DNA from: Bog-473 sp963807775
Lineage (GTDB): Bacteria; Actinomycetota; Acidimicrobiia; Acidimicrobiales; RAAP-2
Direction: 5' to 3'
NCBI GenBank assembly: GCA_963807775.1
Contig: CAWECY010000010.1
Coordinates: 620,001-684,000, forward strand
Length of the DNA stretch: 64,000 nucleotides
Shown here one piece after another: positions 36,335 to 45,758 of the stretch. The notes under the pieces were generated by a model. The model had not been told where the DNA came from. It saw only the letters and a program-made list of their open reading frames with translations, and ran no database searches. The translations under genes and the position numbers were made by a program. The first letter of the stretch is position 1. Every line of letters begins with the position of its first letter.

Positions 36335-37853
36335 TCAGGCCGCCGGAACCGGCTGTGGCGGGGGCGGCCCGACGTAGCGCGCCGCCGGCCGGATGAGGCG
36401 GTTGTGCGAGGCCTGCTCCATCACGTGGGTGCTCCACCCGATGGTGCGGCCGCAGGCGAACGTGGGCGTGAACATCTCGCGGGGGATGCCGCAGGTGTGC
36501 ATCACCACGCCGGCGTAGAACTCCACGTTGGTGTAGAGCTGCCGGCCCGGCTTGAGCTCGGCCAGCACGCCGACCGTCGTGCGCTCCACCGCCTGCGAGA
36601 ACTCGACCAGGGGCCCGCCCAGCTGCTCGGTCACCGAGCGCAGCAGCAGCGAACGCGGGTCGTCGGTCTTGTAGACGCGGTGGCCGAAGCCCATGATGCG
36701 CTCGCCGTTCTCAATGGCCGCCCGCACGTAGGCCTCGGCCTTGTCCGCCGCGCCGATGGCGTCGAGCATGTCGAGGGCGCGGCTCGGTGCGCCGCCGTGC
36801 AGCGGCCCCGAGAGCGCGCCGATGGCGGCCACGATGGCCGCGCCCAGGTCGGCCCCCGTCGACGTCACCACCCGGGCGGTGAAGGTCGACGCGTTGAACC
36901 CGTGGTCGATGGTGAGGATCATGTACTGCTCAATGGCGCGGGCGTGCGCCGCGCTGGGCTCGACTCCCGTGAGCATGTAGAGGTAATTGGCGGCGAAGCC
37001 GAGATCGGGCCGCGGTTCCACCGGCTCCTGCCCCTCGCGCAGGCGGTGCGCCGTGGCCAGGATGGTCGGCACGACCGCGCACAACCCGAGCGCCTGGTCG
37101 TAGAGCTCTTCGGCTCCGAGGTCGTGCGTCGGGCTGCCAGCCCAGCTCGGCGCCGAGCAGCGACACGGCCGTCCGCAGCACGTCGAGCGGCGCGCCCCGC
37201 GTCGACAGTGCGGGCATCAAGGTGCTGAGGCCCGGCGGGAGGATGCGGCGCCGCCGGATCTCGTCCCCGAAGGCAGCCGACTCGGCGGCATCCGGAAGCG
37301 CGCCCTTGAAGAGCAGGTACCAGACGTCCTCGAGGGAGCGCTTCTCCGCCAGCTCGACGGCCGAGTACTGGCGGTAGTGGAAGAAGCCCTCCTTGCCCCG
37401 CACGTCGCCGATCGTCGTCTCGGCCACCACGACGCCCTCGAGCCCGGCCGGCACGTCGCCGCTCGTCTCGCCCGCCGGGCGGATGCGGGCCACGCCCATG
37501 AGGTCGCGCAGCGACACCACGCCGACGCACTCGTCGCCCTCGACGACGGGCAGGTGGCGGTAGTGGTGGGAGGTCAGGCTGGCCCAGGCGGCGTCGACGC
37601 GCTCGTCGGGACCGAGCACGTCGGGGCGGGCCGTCATCCAGAGGCGGACCTGCTCGCGTCGCGGGTCACCGGCCCCGACGGCGGCCCGCAGCAGGTCGCG
37701 CTCGGTCAGGATGCCGACGACCTTGCCGTGGTCGGTCACGACGACCGAACCGGTGTCGGCCCGCTGCATCTGCCCGGCCGCCTCGGCCAGGGTCTCGTCG
37801 GCCGGGCACGTCACGGCCGGCGACGTCATGAGGTCACGCACGATCGTTTCCAT
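36335..37853 (-). CDS. Citrate synthase with N-terminal tandem CBS domains (one frame break)
   Basis: Residues about 1-125 are two CBS domains (DLMTSPAVTCPADETLAEAA; later VDAAWASLTSHHYRHLPVVE), which bind adenine nucleotides in other proteins. The rest is a citrate/2-methylcitrate synthase: SGPLHGGAPSRAL, IMGFGHRVYKTDDPR and TNVEFYAGVVMHTCGIP; the usual catalytic Asp of the NVDFY motif is Glu here. The frame breaks near 37135. Removing one G from CAGCCCGACGCACG joins GWQP to THDLGAEELYDQALGL, fitting the family. About 505 residues. It condenses acetyl-CoA or propionyl-CoA with oxaloacetate. Energy-charge control through the CBS pair is inferred. Confidence 0.85.
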
Positions 37854-37920
37854 GCATCCACTATGGCGCCCATGACCAGGCCTTGTAAACATTGATCAAG
37901 TCAATATACGATCGGCTGCG
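37854..37920. promoter_or_regulatory. Divergent promoter region with TTGATCAA palindrome
   Basis: 67 bases between two divergent citrate-synthase genes, distinctly AT-richer than its surroundings. A perfect palindrome TTGATCAA lies at 37892-37899, followed by GTCAA, so GATCAA/GTCAA half-sites repeat. It is a plausible operator for the helix-turn-helix of the plus-strand protein. Confidence 0.45.
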
Positions 37921-39090
37921 ATGGACCGCATGCTCACTACGGAGGAGGCGGCCCGGCGCCTCGGGGTCAAGGTGCCGACGCTCTACGCCTACGTGAGCAG
38001 GGGCCTCCTCGAGTCGCACCCGGACCCGGCGGCCCGGCGCGGCAGCCTGTTCGACCTGGCCGAGATCGAGGCGCTGGCGGTGCGCAGCCGGGGCGGGCGC
38101 CAGACGGCCGCCCGGTTGGCCACCATCACCACCGGAGTCACCCAGCTCGACCAGGAGCTGGGACCGATCTACCGGGGCCGCCTGGCCACCGAGCTGGCCG
38201 GCACGGCCAGCTTCGAGGAGGTGGCCGAGCTGCTCTGGCAGACCGAGGGCGACGAGGCGGGCGGTGACTGGTCGCCCCCCGATCTCGGCGGCCCCTGCCC
38301 GCAGATCCTGACCCAGTCGCTGGACCGCATGCGCTGGGCGCTCGTGATGTGTGGCGCCACCGACCCGTTGCGCTCGGACCGCCGGCCCGAGGCGGTGGCC
38401 CGGGCCGCCCGGCGCGCCACGGCCGCCCTGACCGGCGTCGTCAGCCCAGCCCCGCCGGGGGACGAGGCCGGCGCCTCCGTGGCGGCGCGCCTGGCGGCGC
38501 GCCTCACGGGCTCAGACACCGCCGTCCCCACGGCGGCGGTCAACGCGGCGCTCGTGCTCATGGCGGACCACGAGCTCGCCACCTCCACCGTGGCCGTGCG
38601 CGTCGCCGCCTCGGTGCGCTCGGATCCCTACGACGCGTTCCTGGCCGGCCTGGCCACCCTGGCCGGACCCCTGCACGGTGGGGCGAGCCAGCAGGCGTAC
38701 GAGCTGCTGGCCCTGGCCGAGCGCGACGGTGCCCGGCGCGCGTTGGACGACGTGATGCGCGAGCGCGGTTACGCCCCCGGCTTCGGCCACTCGGTCTACA
38801 AGAGCGGCGACCCGCGCTTCGGCGCGCTGTTGGCGTTGGCCGAGCCGCTGCTGAGCTCGGAGCGGCGCGCGCTGTTGCGCGAGGTGATGGCGCTGGCGGC
38901 GGCGCACGACGTCCCGCTGGCCAACTGCGACCTCGCCCTGGCCGCCATGAGCTGGGGCACCGGCATGCCGCCCGATACCGGCCGCACGCTCTTCGCCGTG
39001 GCCCGGGTGGCCGGATGGGCGGCGCACTACATGGAAGAGCTCACCGAGCGCGCGCTGCGCTTCCGGGCGCGCGCCGTGTACAGCGTGTAG
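37921..39090 (+). CDS. Citrate-synthase-like protein with N-terminal DNA-binding HTH
   Basis: 389 residues. Residues 4-33 (LTTEEAARRLGVKVPTLYAY) are an excisionase/MerR-type helix-turn-helix (HTH-17). From about residue 65 it is citrate-synthase-like: LDQELGPIYRGRLATELAG, LAGPLHGGASQQAYELLA, GYAPGFGHSVYKSGDPRF and ANCDLALAAMSWGTGMPPDT. The active-site GHRVY is GHSVY here, while the Asp of the last motif is kept. It could be an enzyme that binds DNA or a regulator sensing acyl-CoA/oxaloacetate through a citrate synthase fold. It is divergent from the CBS-citrate synthase. Confidence 0.85.
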   Translation: MDRMLTTEEAARRLGVKVPTLYAYVSRGLLESHPDPAARRGSLFDLAEIEALAVRSRGGRQTAARLATITTGVTQLDQELGPIYRGRLATELAGTASFEEVAELLWQTEGDEAGGDWSPPDLGGPCPQILTQSLDRMRWALVMCGATDPLRSDRRPEAVARAARRATAALTGVVSPAPPGDEAGASVAARLAARLTGSDTAVPTAAVNAALVLMADHELATSTVAVRVAASVRSDPYDAFLAGLATLAGPLHGGASQQAYELLALAERDGARRALDDVMRERGYAPGFGHSVYKSGDPRFGALLALAEPLLSSERRALLREVMALAAAHDVPLANCDLALAAMSWGTGMPPDTGRTLFAVARVAGWAAHYMEELTERALRFRARAVYSV

Positions 39091-39112
39091 CGGTGGCCCC
39101 GCGACGCCGACG

Positions 39113-40021
39113 TCAGGCCCAGGCGGGTGTGCCTTCCTCCGGCACCAGGTCCTCGAGCTTGATGATCTTGGTGTGGCGGATCGGGTAGGGATCGGGATAC
39201 TCGACCACCCGCACCCGCCCGATGGGGCGGAAGCGCCCACTTTCGATGACCTCGCGCGGCACGTAGGGGTCCAAGCCCATGCTCCGGAACAGCCGCGCCG
39301 TGGGCTCCCAGATGGTCACGCGCTCGTGCCAGCGCATCCGGTCCAGCTTGCGCAGGAGGACCATGAAGGTGACGAGCGTGCCGGCCAGCGCGCCGCAGAC
39401 CAACGCGCCGAGGACGGTGCCGCCCGGCAGGATGGCCAGCAGCCCGACGAAGACGAGCAGGAGGAGCAAGAGGCCGGTCCATTCGATGGCGGAGAGCGCC
39501 TGGCCGGTGGCGGCCTCGATCAGCGCCCGGTCGCTGTTCATGTTCATGCACAGGGCGACCAGTTCCTTGTAGACGGCCTCCTCCTGCGCGTCCTGCGGGT
39601 CCAGCGCGATCACGGATTCCATCAGGTCGAGGTGCGACGGCGTCGCCATGTGGTAGTCGACGAGCCGGAAGTCGATCTGCTCGGTCAGGTGGGCGTCGAC
39701 CAGTTCGCGGATGTGCCCCACGTCCTTCTCGTCGAACACGGCTACCGCCGTGTGGATGTTGAAGAGGTTCGAGTTGCCCTTGGCCACGAGGTCCTGCACG
39801 AGTGAGAGCCGCTCGCGTGTCCGCACGATGGTGAACGCCAGCAACACCCCGAAGAGGAAGGCGGCCATGCTCGCCATCGCCACGTCGACGCGGACGTCGC
39901 CCCGATCCGGCCCCACGAGTATGGCGGCGATCACCACCAGTGCTCCGACCACCGTCGCCGGGAGCAGGACCATGTCGCCGTCGCCCAGCTTGCTCCGGAG
40001 TTGTTGGATGGGTCGCATCAT
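39113..40021 (-). CDS. Integral membrane protein, unknown family
   Basis: About 302 residues. Two N-terminal transmembrane helices (VLLPATVVGALVVIAAILVG; MASMAAFLFGVLLAFTIV) are followed by a soluble helical region with several acidic and His residues (DAHLTEQIDFRLVDYHMATP). Two further helices follow (WTGLLLLLLVFVGLLAILPG; LGALVCGALAGTLVTFMVLL), then a cytoplasmic tail. The layout is like DUF4239/bestrophin-like proteins, but I am not sure of the family. I chose the ATG at 40021 because gagg lies upstream; a GTG at 40057 is also in frame. Confidence 0.7.
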   Translation of the reverse strand: MMRPIQQLRSKLGDGDMVLLPATVVGALVVIAAILVGPDRGDVRVDVAMASMAAFLFGVLLAFTIVRTRERLSLVQDLVAKGNSNLFNIHTAVAVFDEKDVGHIRELVDAHLTEQIDFRLVDYHMATPSHLDLMESVIALDPQDAQEEAVYKELVALCMNMNSDRALIEAATGQALSAIEWTGLLLLLLVFVGLLAILPGGTVLGALVCGALAGTLVTFMVLLRKLDRMRWHERVTIWEPTARLFRSMGLDPYVPREVIESGRFRPIGRVRVVEYPDPYPIRHTKIIKLEDLVPEEGTPAWA

Positions 40022-40131
40022 CGGTTTCCTCTGTGGCTGTTCGAGGATCCTCGCCACATCCTGACGCTGACGTTATCGAAGTGCCGGTAGCGTTTTCCCT
40101 GCCCGTACGCGAACTCCAGGTGAATTCTCGG

Positions 40132-41157
40132 TCAGCCGGCGCCGATGACGATGGCCGACGGGTGCCCGCCGAGGTGGAGTGGCTTGCCCACGCTGCCGGT
40201 GGCCAGCGTGACCGGGACGATGGAACCGGTCTGTTGGGTCACCCAGGCGGTGTCGCCCGTGGTGTCGAGCGCGATGCCTTGAGCCACGCCCGGCAGCGCG
40301 ATGGCCGTTCCCACATCGAGTCCGAGCGCGTTCAGAGTGATGGGCACCACGCCGGCGCCACCGCACACGTAGACGGTCGAGCCCGACGGCGCCACCGCCA
40401 TGCCGGTCGGGTTGAGCGGCAACGGCACCGGCGCGCCGGCACGCAGGATCGAGATGGCGACGGGCGTGAGCGTGCTGTTGGAGAAGTTCCCCACCAACAG
40501 CTCGCCTCCGGCCACGGCCAGCGTCTGGGGTCCCGGGCCCACGGCGATGGGTGCGCCGGCCAGCATGTTGGTCAGGTCGATCGGCGTGACCTGGTTGCTG
40601 CCGAAGTCGGCCACGAACGCGGTCGCTCCACCGGTCGGCGATGCCGCCACGGCGATGGCCACCGGCTCGTTGCCCACCGGGATCGCCGGCCCCGGCCGCC
40701 ACGTGCCGAGGTCGACCGGCGTCACGGTGTTGGAGTCGAAGTTGGCCACCAGCGCGACGCCCTTGTCCCCGGTGCCCCCGGGCGCCACTGCCACCGCGAT
40801 GGGTTCCACGCCGACACCGGCGATGTGGACGACCTGGTGGGTCGCCGGGTCGACCTCGTGCAGGGTGTCATCGCCCCGGGTGACCACCAGCAAGTCGGCG
40901 TCGCCGGCGGTGTAGGCCATGGCCGAGGGCAGACTGCCCAGGACGGCCTGCTTGCCGACCTTGCGCGCGGCGAGGTGCACCGGGATGATGCCCTTGCCCG
41001 GCAGGGTCACCGACGCGCTCGCCGCCACCCAGGCCACGTCACGCGTGGTGGAGCTCCCAACGGGCGCGGCGGCCGAGCAGCCGGCGAGGAGCGGCGCGCC
41101 GAGCGCCAGCACCAGTGCCAGTGCCAACGCCGGAGCGGCCAATCGGCGTCGGGTCAC
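40132..41157 (-). CDS. Lipoprotein with YVTN-type beta-propeller
   Basis: About 341 residues. The signal peptide ends in LGAPLLAGC, giving a lipidated Cys. The mature chain has repeating blades of about 42-45 residues (PIAVAVAPGGTG..VALVANFDSNTVTPVDL; PVAIAVA..ATAFVADFGSNQVTPIDL; then LLVGNFSNSTLTPVAI), the YVTN/NHL-like propeller pattern. Binding or scaffolding function is inferred. I chose the GTG at 41157 with gagg six bases upstream; the longer GTG at 41181 would overlap the upstream gene's stop (41166). Confidence 0.78.
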   Translation of the reverse strand: MTRRRLAAPALALALVLALGAPLLAGCSAAAPVGSSTTRDVAWVAASASVTLPGKGIIPVHLAARKVGKQAVLGSLPSAMAYTAGDADLLVVTRGDDTLHEVDPATHQVVHIAGVGVEPIAVAVAPGGTGDKGVALVANFDSNTVTPVDLGTWRPGPAIPVGNEPVAIAVAASPTGGATAFVADFGSNQVTPIDLTNMLAGAPIAVGPGPQTLAVAGGELLVGNFSNSTLTPVAISILRAGAPVPLPLNPTGMAVAPSGSTVYVCGGAGVVPITLNALGLDVGTAIALPGVAQGIALDTTGDTAWVTQQTGSIVPVTLATGSVGKPLHLGGHPSAIVIGAG

Positions 41158-41165
41158 CGGTGTCC

Positions 41166-42578
41166 TCAACCCCGCGCGCACGCAGCCCCGGCCGGGCGGT
41201 CGGTGCTGCTCCAGCCGCTGGTCTCGCCTTCGGGCCAGAAGTCACCCGTCACGCTGTCCTGCACATAGGGCACCGGGGCGGGCAGACCGCCCGCCAGCGC
41301 ATGCAGCGCGTCGAGCAGCGCGTCCACGTCCTCGCCCGAGGTGCCGAGCCCACAGCTGGCCCGCACAGCGCCGGGTATGCCGCTGCGGTCGCCGCGACGT
41401 ACGGCCTCTCTCGCCTCGGCCACGCCGGCGCGCCCGACGCCGAGCAGGCGGATCAGGTACGGGTGGGCGCAGAAGCACCCGTGGCGCACACCGATGCCGA
41501 ACTCGGCGCTCAGCCGAGCCGCCACCAGCGCGTGGTGCATGCCCGCCACGGTGAACGTGGCCACCGCCAGCGTGCCGCCGTCACCACCCGACGTGCCGGT
41601 GTCCGGCCCGAGCACGCGCACGCCTTCGATGGCGCGCAGGCCGTCGTGCAGCTTCGCCGACAGCGCCGACTCATGAGCGATCACCGTGTCCCAGCCGATC
41701 CGCTCCAGCTCGTCGAGCGCGGTGCCGAAGGCCACGGCGCCCACCACGTTGGGCGACCCGGCCTCCTCTCGCTCGGGCGGCTCGGTCCAGATGACCTCGT
41801 CCAGGTCGACCAGGTCGACGGCGCCGCCGCCGGCCAGGAAGGGATCGCCGTCCTCGAACGTCCGGCGCGGCCCGATCAGCGCGCCGGCACCGAAGGGCGC
41901 GTAGAGCTTGTGGCCGCTGAACGCCAGGTAGTCGGGACCCGAGGGGAGCGGGCGGTGCGGCGCCAGCTGTGCGGCATCGAGCAGGACGGGGATGCCCCGT
42001 GCGTGAGCCTCGGCGCAGATCTCCTCCACCGGCGGCAGCCACCCGGTCACGTTCGACGCGCCGGTCATGGCCAGCAACGCCGGGCGGGGACCGTCGTCGA
42101 GAACTGCCACCACGTCGTCGGTGCTGAAGGTCCCCTCCGGCCCGCACTCCACCCAGCGCCGAGCCGCCAGGCGCGCCCAGGGCAGCAGGTTGGCGTGGTG
42201 CTCGACCACGGTGGTGGCGACCACGGCGTCCGGCCCGAGCCGGAGCCGGTAGGCCAGGTGGTTGATGGCCTCGGTCGTGTTGCGCACCAGCACGACCACA
42301 TCGTCACCGCCGGCCGGCCGGCGGGCGAAGCGGTGCACGCTGTCGCGGGCCCCCTCATAGGCCGCGGTGGCTTGCCGCGACTTGTAACCGGCACCACGGT
42401 GCACGCTCGAGTACCAGGGCAGGAACTCGGCCACCCGTTCGGCCACAACCTCCATGGACGGAGTGGAGGCCGCGCAGTCCAGGTCCCGGTAGGGGCGCTC
42501 CTCACCGTCCACGCAGGGCACGGCGGCGTGGGCGCCCACCAGCTTTGCGACCGCAGCCTCCGTTTGCACGGCCGTCAC
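41166..42578 (-). CDS. SufS/class-V aminotransferase family protein (cysteine desulfurase-like)
   Basis: 470 residues, PLP fold type I. The Schiff-base Lys is in DYLAFSGHKLYAPFGAGALI, the cofactor-binding His in VVEHHANLLPWARL, and the Asp in PVLLDAAQLAP. The C-terminal segment GIGVRHGCFCAHPYLIRLLG carries Cys where cysteine desulfurases keep the persulfide Cys. The acceptor end GAVRASCGLGTSGEDVDALL is also typical. The reaction is probably removal of sulfur or selenium from cysteine, but isopenicillin-epimerase-like relatives cannot be excluded. No suf or isc genes are adjacent. A GTG start; GTG 42569 is an alternative. Confidence 0.84.
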   Translation of the reverse strand: MTAVQTEAAVAKLVGAHAAVPCVDGEERPYRDLDCAASTPSMEVVAERVAEFLPWYSSVHRGAGYKSRQATAAYEGARDSVHRFARRPAGGDDVVVLVRNTTEAINHLAYRLRLGPDAVVATTVVEHHANLLPWARLAARRWVECGPEGTFSTDDVVAVLDDGPRPALLAMTGASNVTGWLPPVEEICAEAHARGIPVLLDAAQLAPHRPLPSGPDYLAFSGHKLYAPFGAGALIGPRRTFEDGDPFLAGGGAVDLVDLDEVIWTEPPEREEAGSPNVVGAVAFGTALDELERIGWDTVIAHESALSAKLHDGLRAIEGVRVLGPDTGTSGGDGGTLAVATFTVAGMHHALVAARLSAEFGIGVRHGCFCAHPYLIRLLGVGRAGVAEAREAVRRGDRSGIPGAVRASCGLGTSGEDVDALLDALHALAGGLPAPVPYVQDSVTGDFWPEGETSGWSSTDRPAGAACARG

Positions 42579-42858
42579 AATACGGAGCGCGGGCGGTGCT
42601 CAGGTTCCACCCGGCCCGACAGGGGGGCTGACGGCGGCAGCCGGCAGCCGTCAGCCGATGTGATCGTCCGATCAGTTGGCCCGGTGCCGTACGGGAACGG
42701 GCCGAATCCCAACCCGGGCGAAGGGGGGATCGCGGTGTATTCGCGAGCGCCCTACCGGAAATGGAGCAAAACGGGTACCTACAAGTACCCGATCGCGGCG
42801 AAATTGGTTAGGGCAGCCCCATATACGCTCAGCTCGCCCACCCTCGGCCCTACCCTCC
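42579..42858. other. Structured intergenic region with hairpins
   Basis: 280 bases holding CGGGTAC-ctacaa-GTACCCG (42772-42791), a smaller CGCG...CGCG hairpin near 42731-42745 and two GATCGCGG copies (about 42728 and 42791). The first hairpin could end the minus-strand regulator transcript; the rest may be leader or promoter of the aminotransferase gene. No riboswitch class is recognised. Confidence 0.4.
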
Positions 42859-45636
42859 TCAAACGCCGACCTGCCCGCGCCGGGCAGTCAGCACCACGAT
42901 GTCGTCGGAGCTCCGCTCGTCCGACGTCATCGCCTCAATGACGTAGTCCGCCACCAGGTCCGGCTCGCTGCTGGGCGCCGAGCGCAGCGACATCTCCAGC
43001 TTCCCCAGCCGCTCGTCGAGGAACGTGCCGCGCCGCTCGACCAACCCGTCGGTGAACATGACCAGGCAGCCTTCGTCCAAGTTGAACTTGTAGTCCTTGT
43101 AGCGGCAGCGCTGCACGCCGAGCGGCGGTCCTGGCGGCACCGGCAGTTCCTGAGCCTTGTCACCGTCGATGTGCAGCGGCGGCGGGTGCCCGGCCGACGA
43201 GAAGGTGATGGCGCCGGTCGAGCGATCGAGCACGCCCACGAGCGCCGTCGCCAGCCGTTGCTCGGTCCCGAGCAGGCAGAACTGGTTGAGCCGCTCGAGC
43301 GCCTTGCCGGGCGAGCGCTCCTCGCGCACCAGCAGCTCGAGCGTGTGACGGTGCCGGCTCATGATCTTGGCCGCCCCGAGATCATGGCCTTGCACGTCGC
43401 CCACCACCAGGGCGACCAGCGAGTCGGTGATCGGCACCACGTCGTACCAGTCGCCGCCCACCTCGACGCCGACCGAGGCCGGCAGGTAGCGCGCCGCCAC
43501 GTCCCAGCCAATGATGGAGGGGATTTCGTCGGGCAGCAGGTTGCGCTGCAGCTCGTGCGAGATCCGCCGTTCCCGGTCGTAGGCACGGGCCCGGCTCACG
43601 ACCGAGCCGACCTGCTTGGCCATCTGCTCGGCCAGGCCGAGGTCCTTCTCGGAGAACCGGCGGCCCGAGCCGGCCGAGATCAGGGTGACCGTGCCCAGCA
43701 CCTCGTCGTGGCGCTGGCCGAGCGGCACCGTCATGTAGGAGGTGAACCCGAGCGTCTTGAGGATGGAGAAGTGCCGCTCGTCCCTGCTGGTGGCACACAG
43801 GAAGTCGTCGTCCATGGTGGCGCTCCACATGGAGCGGCCGCTGCGCATGACCTGCATGATGGGATGTTCGCCGTCCGGGTCGGGAGGGAAGGTGTTCTTG
43901 AGCTCCTCGGTGAGCTCGCGTTTCTTGGGGTCGGCGTGCCAGGCTGCCATCCGGCACATGTTGCCTTCCTCGTCCTCGATGTCGATGAGGCACAGGTCGG
44001 CCAGCACGGGCACGGCCACCTGGGCCAGGCGCTCCACCATGTCGCCGTAGTCCACGACTTCTGAGAGCACCTGGGCGGCCAGCAGCAGGAACTCATTGCG
44101 CCGCCGGGCGTCGAGCAGCTCGTCGAGCAGCTGGCGCCGCTCCGAGGCCTGGGTCGTGGCGTGCAGCAGCTCGCCCAGGTGGCCACCCACGGCGGCCATC
44201 AGCTCAATGACCGACGGGTCTCGCTCACGCGGGGCGCTGCTCAACATCTCGACCACTCCGACGCAGGCGCCGTGGTAGCGGATGGGGAAGGCGTAGACGC
44301 TCTGCAGCCCGTCGCGGGCCACGGCGTCGGTCACGAAGCGGGAGTCAGCGACGAGGTCGTTCACCCACAGCGGTTCGCCGTGCTCGATCACCCAGCGGGG
44401 CAGGCCCTCGCTGCCACCGGTCGGGTCGTCGGCCTTCTCCCGGGCGAAGGTCGGAGCCATGGTGGGCGTGCGGGTCCACACGGCGCGGCAGACCAGCTGT
44501 TGGTGGGCGTCGGCTGCCCACAGCGTCGTCACGTCCCAGCCGAGCCGGCGTCCGAGCGTCGAGAGCAGGCGCTCGCCCGGCGGGTCGTCGATGGGCGCGT
44601 CGGCCAGGATCTCGAGCAGCTCGCTGGTCAGCTCGGCCCAGCGCTGCAGTTTGCGCTCGTCGTGGGGGCGGAAGATGCCGACCACCATCCGGCCGGCCTG
44701 GGGGTGGTCGAAGACACTCAGCACGAGCTCGGTGTCGACCTCTGATCCGTCGGCCCGCTTGATCACCGCCGGCAGCCGCCGGCCCGCCAGCCCGTCGCTC
44801 TCGAGGTGCACGAAGTTCTCGAAGCCCGCCCGCAACGGTCCAGCCAGGGACTCGGGCACCAGGTCGAGGGCGGAGCGCCCGGTGAGCGACCCCGTGGGCC
44901 AGCCCATGAGCTCCTCGGCGGCGGCGTTGGCGTACTGGATCTGGCCGTGCTCGTCGGTGGCCACGACGGCGTCGCGCAGCCCGCCGAGCACGCCGTGCAT
45001 CGTGAGCATCGGCCAGGGCCGGGGTTGGGCCAACCGACCGTTGGTCCCGTTGGTCCCGCCGGTCCCGTTGCCGTTCGCCGGCAAGGCCCCCGCGGTCAGC
45101 ACCGCAGCGTCGTGTCCGTTCGTGTCGGTGACGGGCATCGTGTCGCGCTGCGCCGCCCCCAGCGGCAGCGGCACCGGCACCGGCACCGGCAACACCAGCC
45201 AGAACCACACCGTCTTGCCGACCTGGCCGCGCCGCATGTCGATGCCCCAGGCGTCAGCCAGCGCGCGCACGATGTGCAGGCCGCGTCCGTCGGACGCCTC
45301 GGCATTGGCGTCCTGGGGCACCCCGAAGGTCTCGGCCGAGTCGCTGACCGCCACGCGTAGGTGGCGCCCCCCGGGCGCGATGTCTACCGACACCTCGAAG
45401 TCGCTCGACGCGTGCTGCACCGCGTTGGTCGCCAGCTCCGAGAGCATGAGCGCCACCGAGTCGGCGGCGTCGCCGCACCCGTCGGGCAGCAGGGAAAGGA
45501 GGAAGTGGCGCGCCTCTCCAACCGAGGGCGGCTCGGCTCGGAACCGCCTCGATACGTGCGTGGGTCCACCTGTGACCGCGCCGACATCACGGTGCGCGGT
45601 AGCGGGGCTCCCACCAGTCAACGGTCGGGCGCGCAT
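42859..45636 (-). CDS. Fused RsbW-type kinase / PAS / GAF / RsbU-type PP2C phosphatase
   Basis: About 925 residues. Order: HATPase anti-sigma kinase-like domain (about 35-155: ALMLSELATNAVQHASSDF, SDGRGLHIVRALADAWGI), a Gly/Asn/Thr linker, PAS (about 215-335: VVATDEHGQIQYANAAAEEL), GAF (about 355-500), second GAF (about 520-690) and SpoIIE PP2C phosphatase (about 700-925: ASVGVEVGGDWYDVVPITDS, VVGDVQGHD, FTDGLVERRG, SDDIVVLTARR). PP2C metal Asp residues are present. Such proteins control anti-sigma/anti-anti-sigma switches in response to signals. I took ATG 45636, with AAAGGA upstream; a TTG at 45669 is in frame. Confidence 0.87.
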   Translation of the reverse strand: MRARPLTGGSPATAHRDVGAVTGGPTHVSRRFRAEPPSVGEARHFLLSLLPDGCGDAADSVALMLSELATNAVQHASSDFEVSVDIAPGGRHLRVAVSDSAETFGVPQDANAEASDGRGLHIVRALADAWGIDMRRGQVGKTVWFWLVLPVPVPVPLPLGAAQRDTMPVTDTNGHDAAVLTAGALPANGNGTGGTNGTNGRLAQPRPWPMLTMHGVLGGLRDAVVATDEHGQIQYANAAAEELMGWPTGSLTGRSALDLVPESLAGPLRAGFENFVHLESDGLAGRRLPAVIKRADGSEVDTELVLSVFDHPQAGRMVVGIFRPHDERKLQRWAELTSELLEILADAPIDDPPGERLLSTLGRRLGWDVTTLWAADAHQQLVCRAVWTRTPTMAPTFAREKADDPTGGSEGLPRWVIEHGEPLWVNDLVADSRFVTDAVARDGLQSVYAFPIRYHGACVGVVEMLSSAPRERDPSVIELMAAVGGHLGELLHATTQASERRQLLDELLDARRRNEFLLLAAQVLSEVVDYGDMVERLAQVAVPVLADLCLIDIEDEEGNMCRMAAWHADPKKRELTEELKNTFPPDPDGEHPIMQVMRSGRSMWSATMDDDFLCATSRDERHFSILKTLGFTSYMTVPLGQRHDEVLGTVTLISAGSGRRFSEKDLGLAEQMAKQVGSVVSRARAYDRERRISHELQRNLLPDEIPSIIGWDVAARYLPASVGVEVGGDWYDVVPITDSLVALVVGDVQGHDLGAAKIMSRHRHTLELLVREERSPGKALERLNQFCLLGTEQRLATALVGVLDRSTGAITFSSAGHPPPLHIDGDKAQELPVPPGPPLGVQRCRYKDYKFNLDEGCLVMFTDGLVERRGTFLDERLGKLEMSLRSAPSSEPDLVADYVIEAMTSDERSSDDIVVLTARRGQVGV

Positions 45637-45758
45637 ACCGGTTGCATCCTTTGTTCCCCCGTTCTGCAACCCCTAAACCACCACTAAACCCGCTACAAAA
45701 GCAGTTAGCCAGGGGAATTGTGCCCACGTTTGCGCTTCCGGCGCTACCCTCGCCCGGC

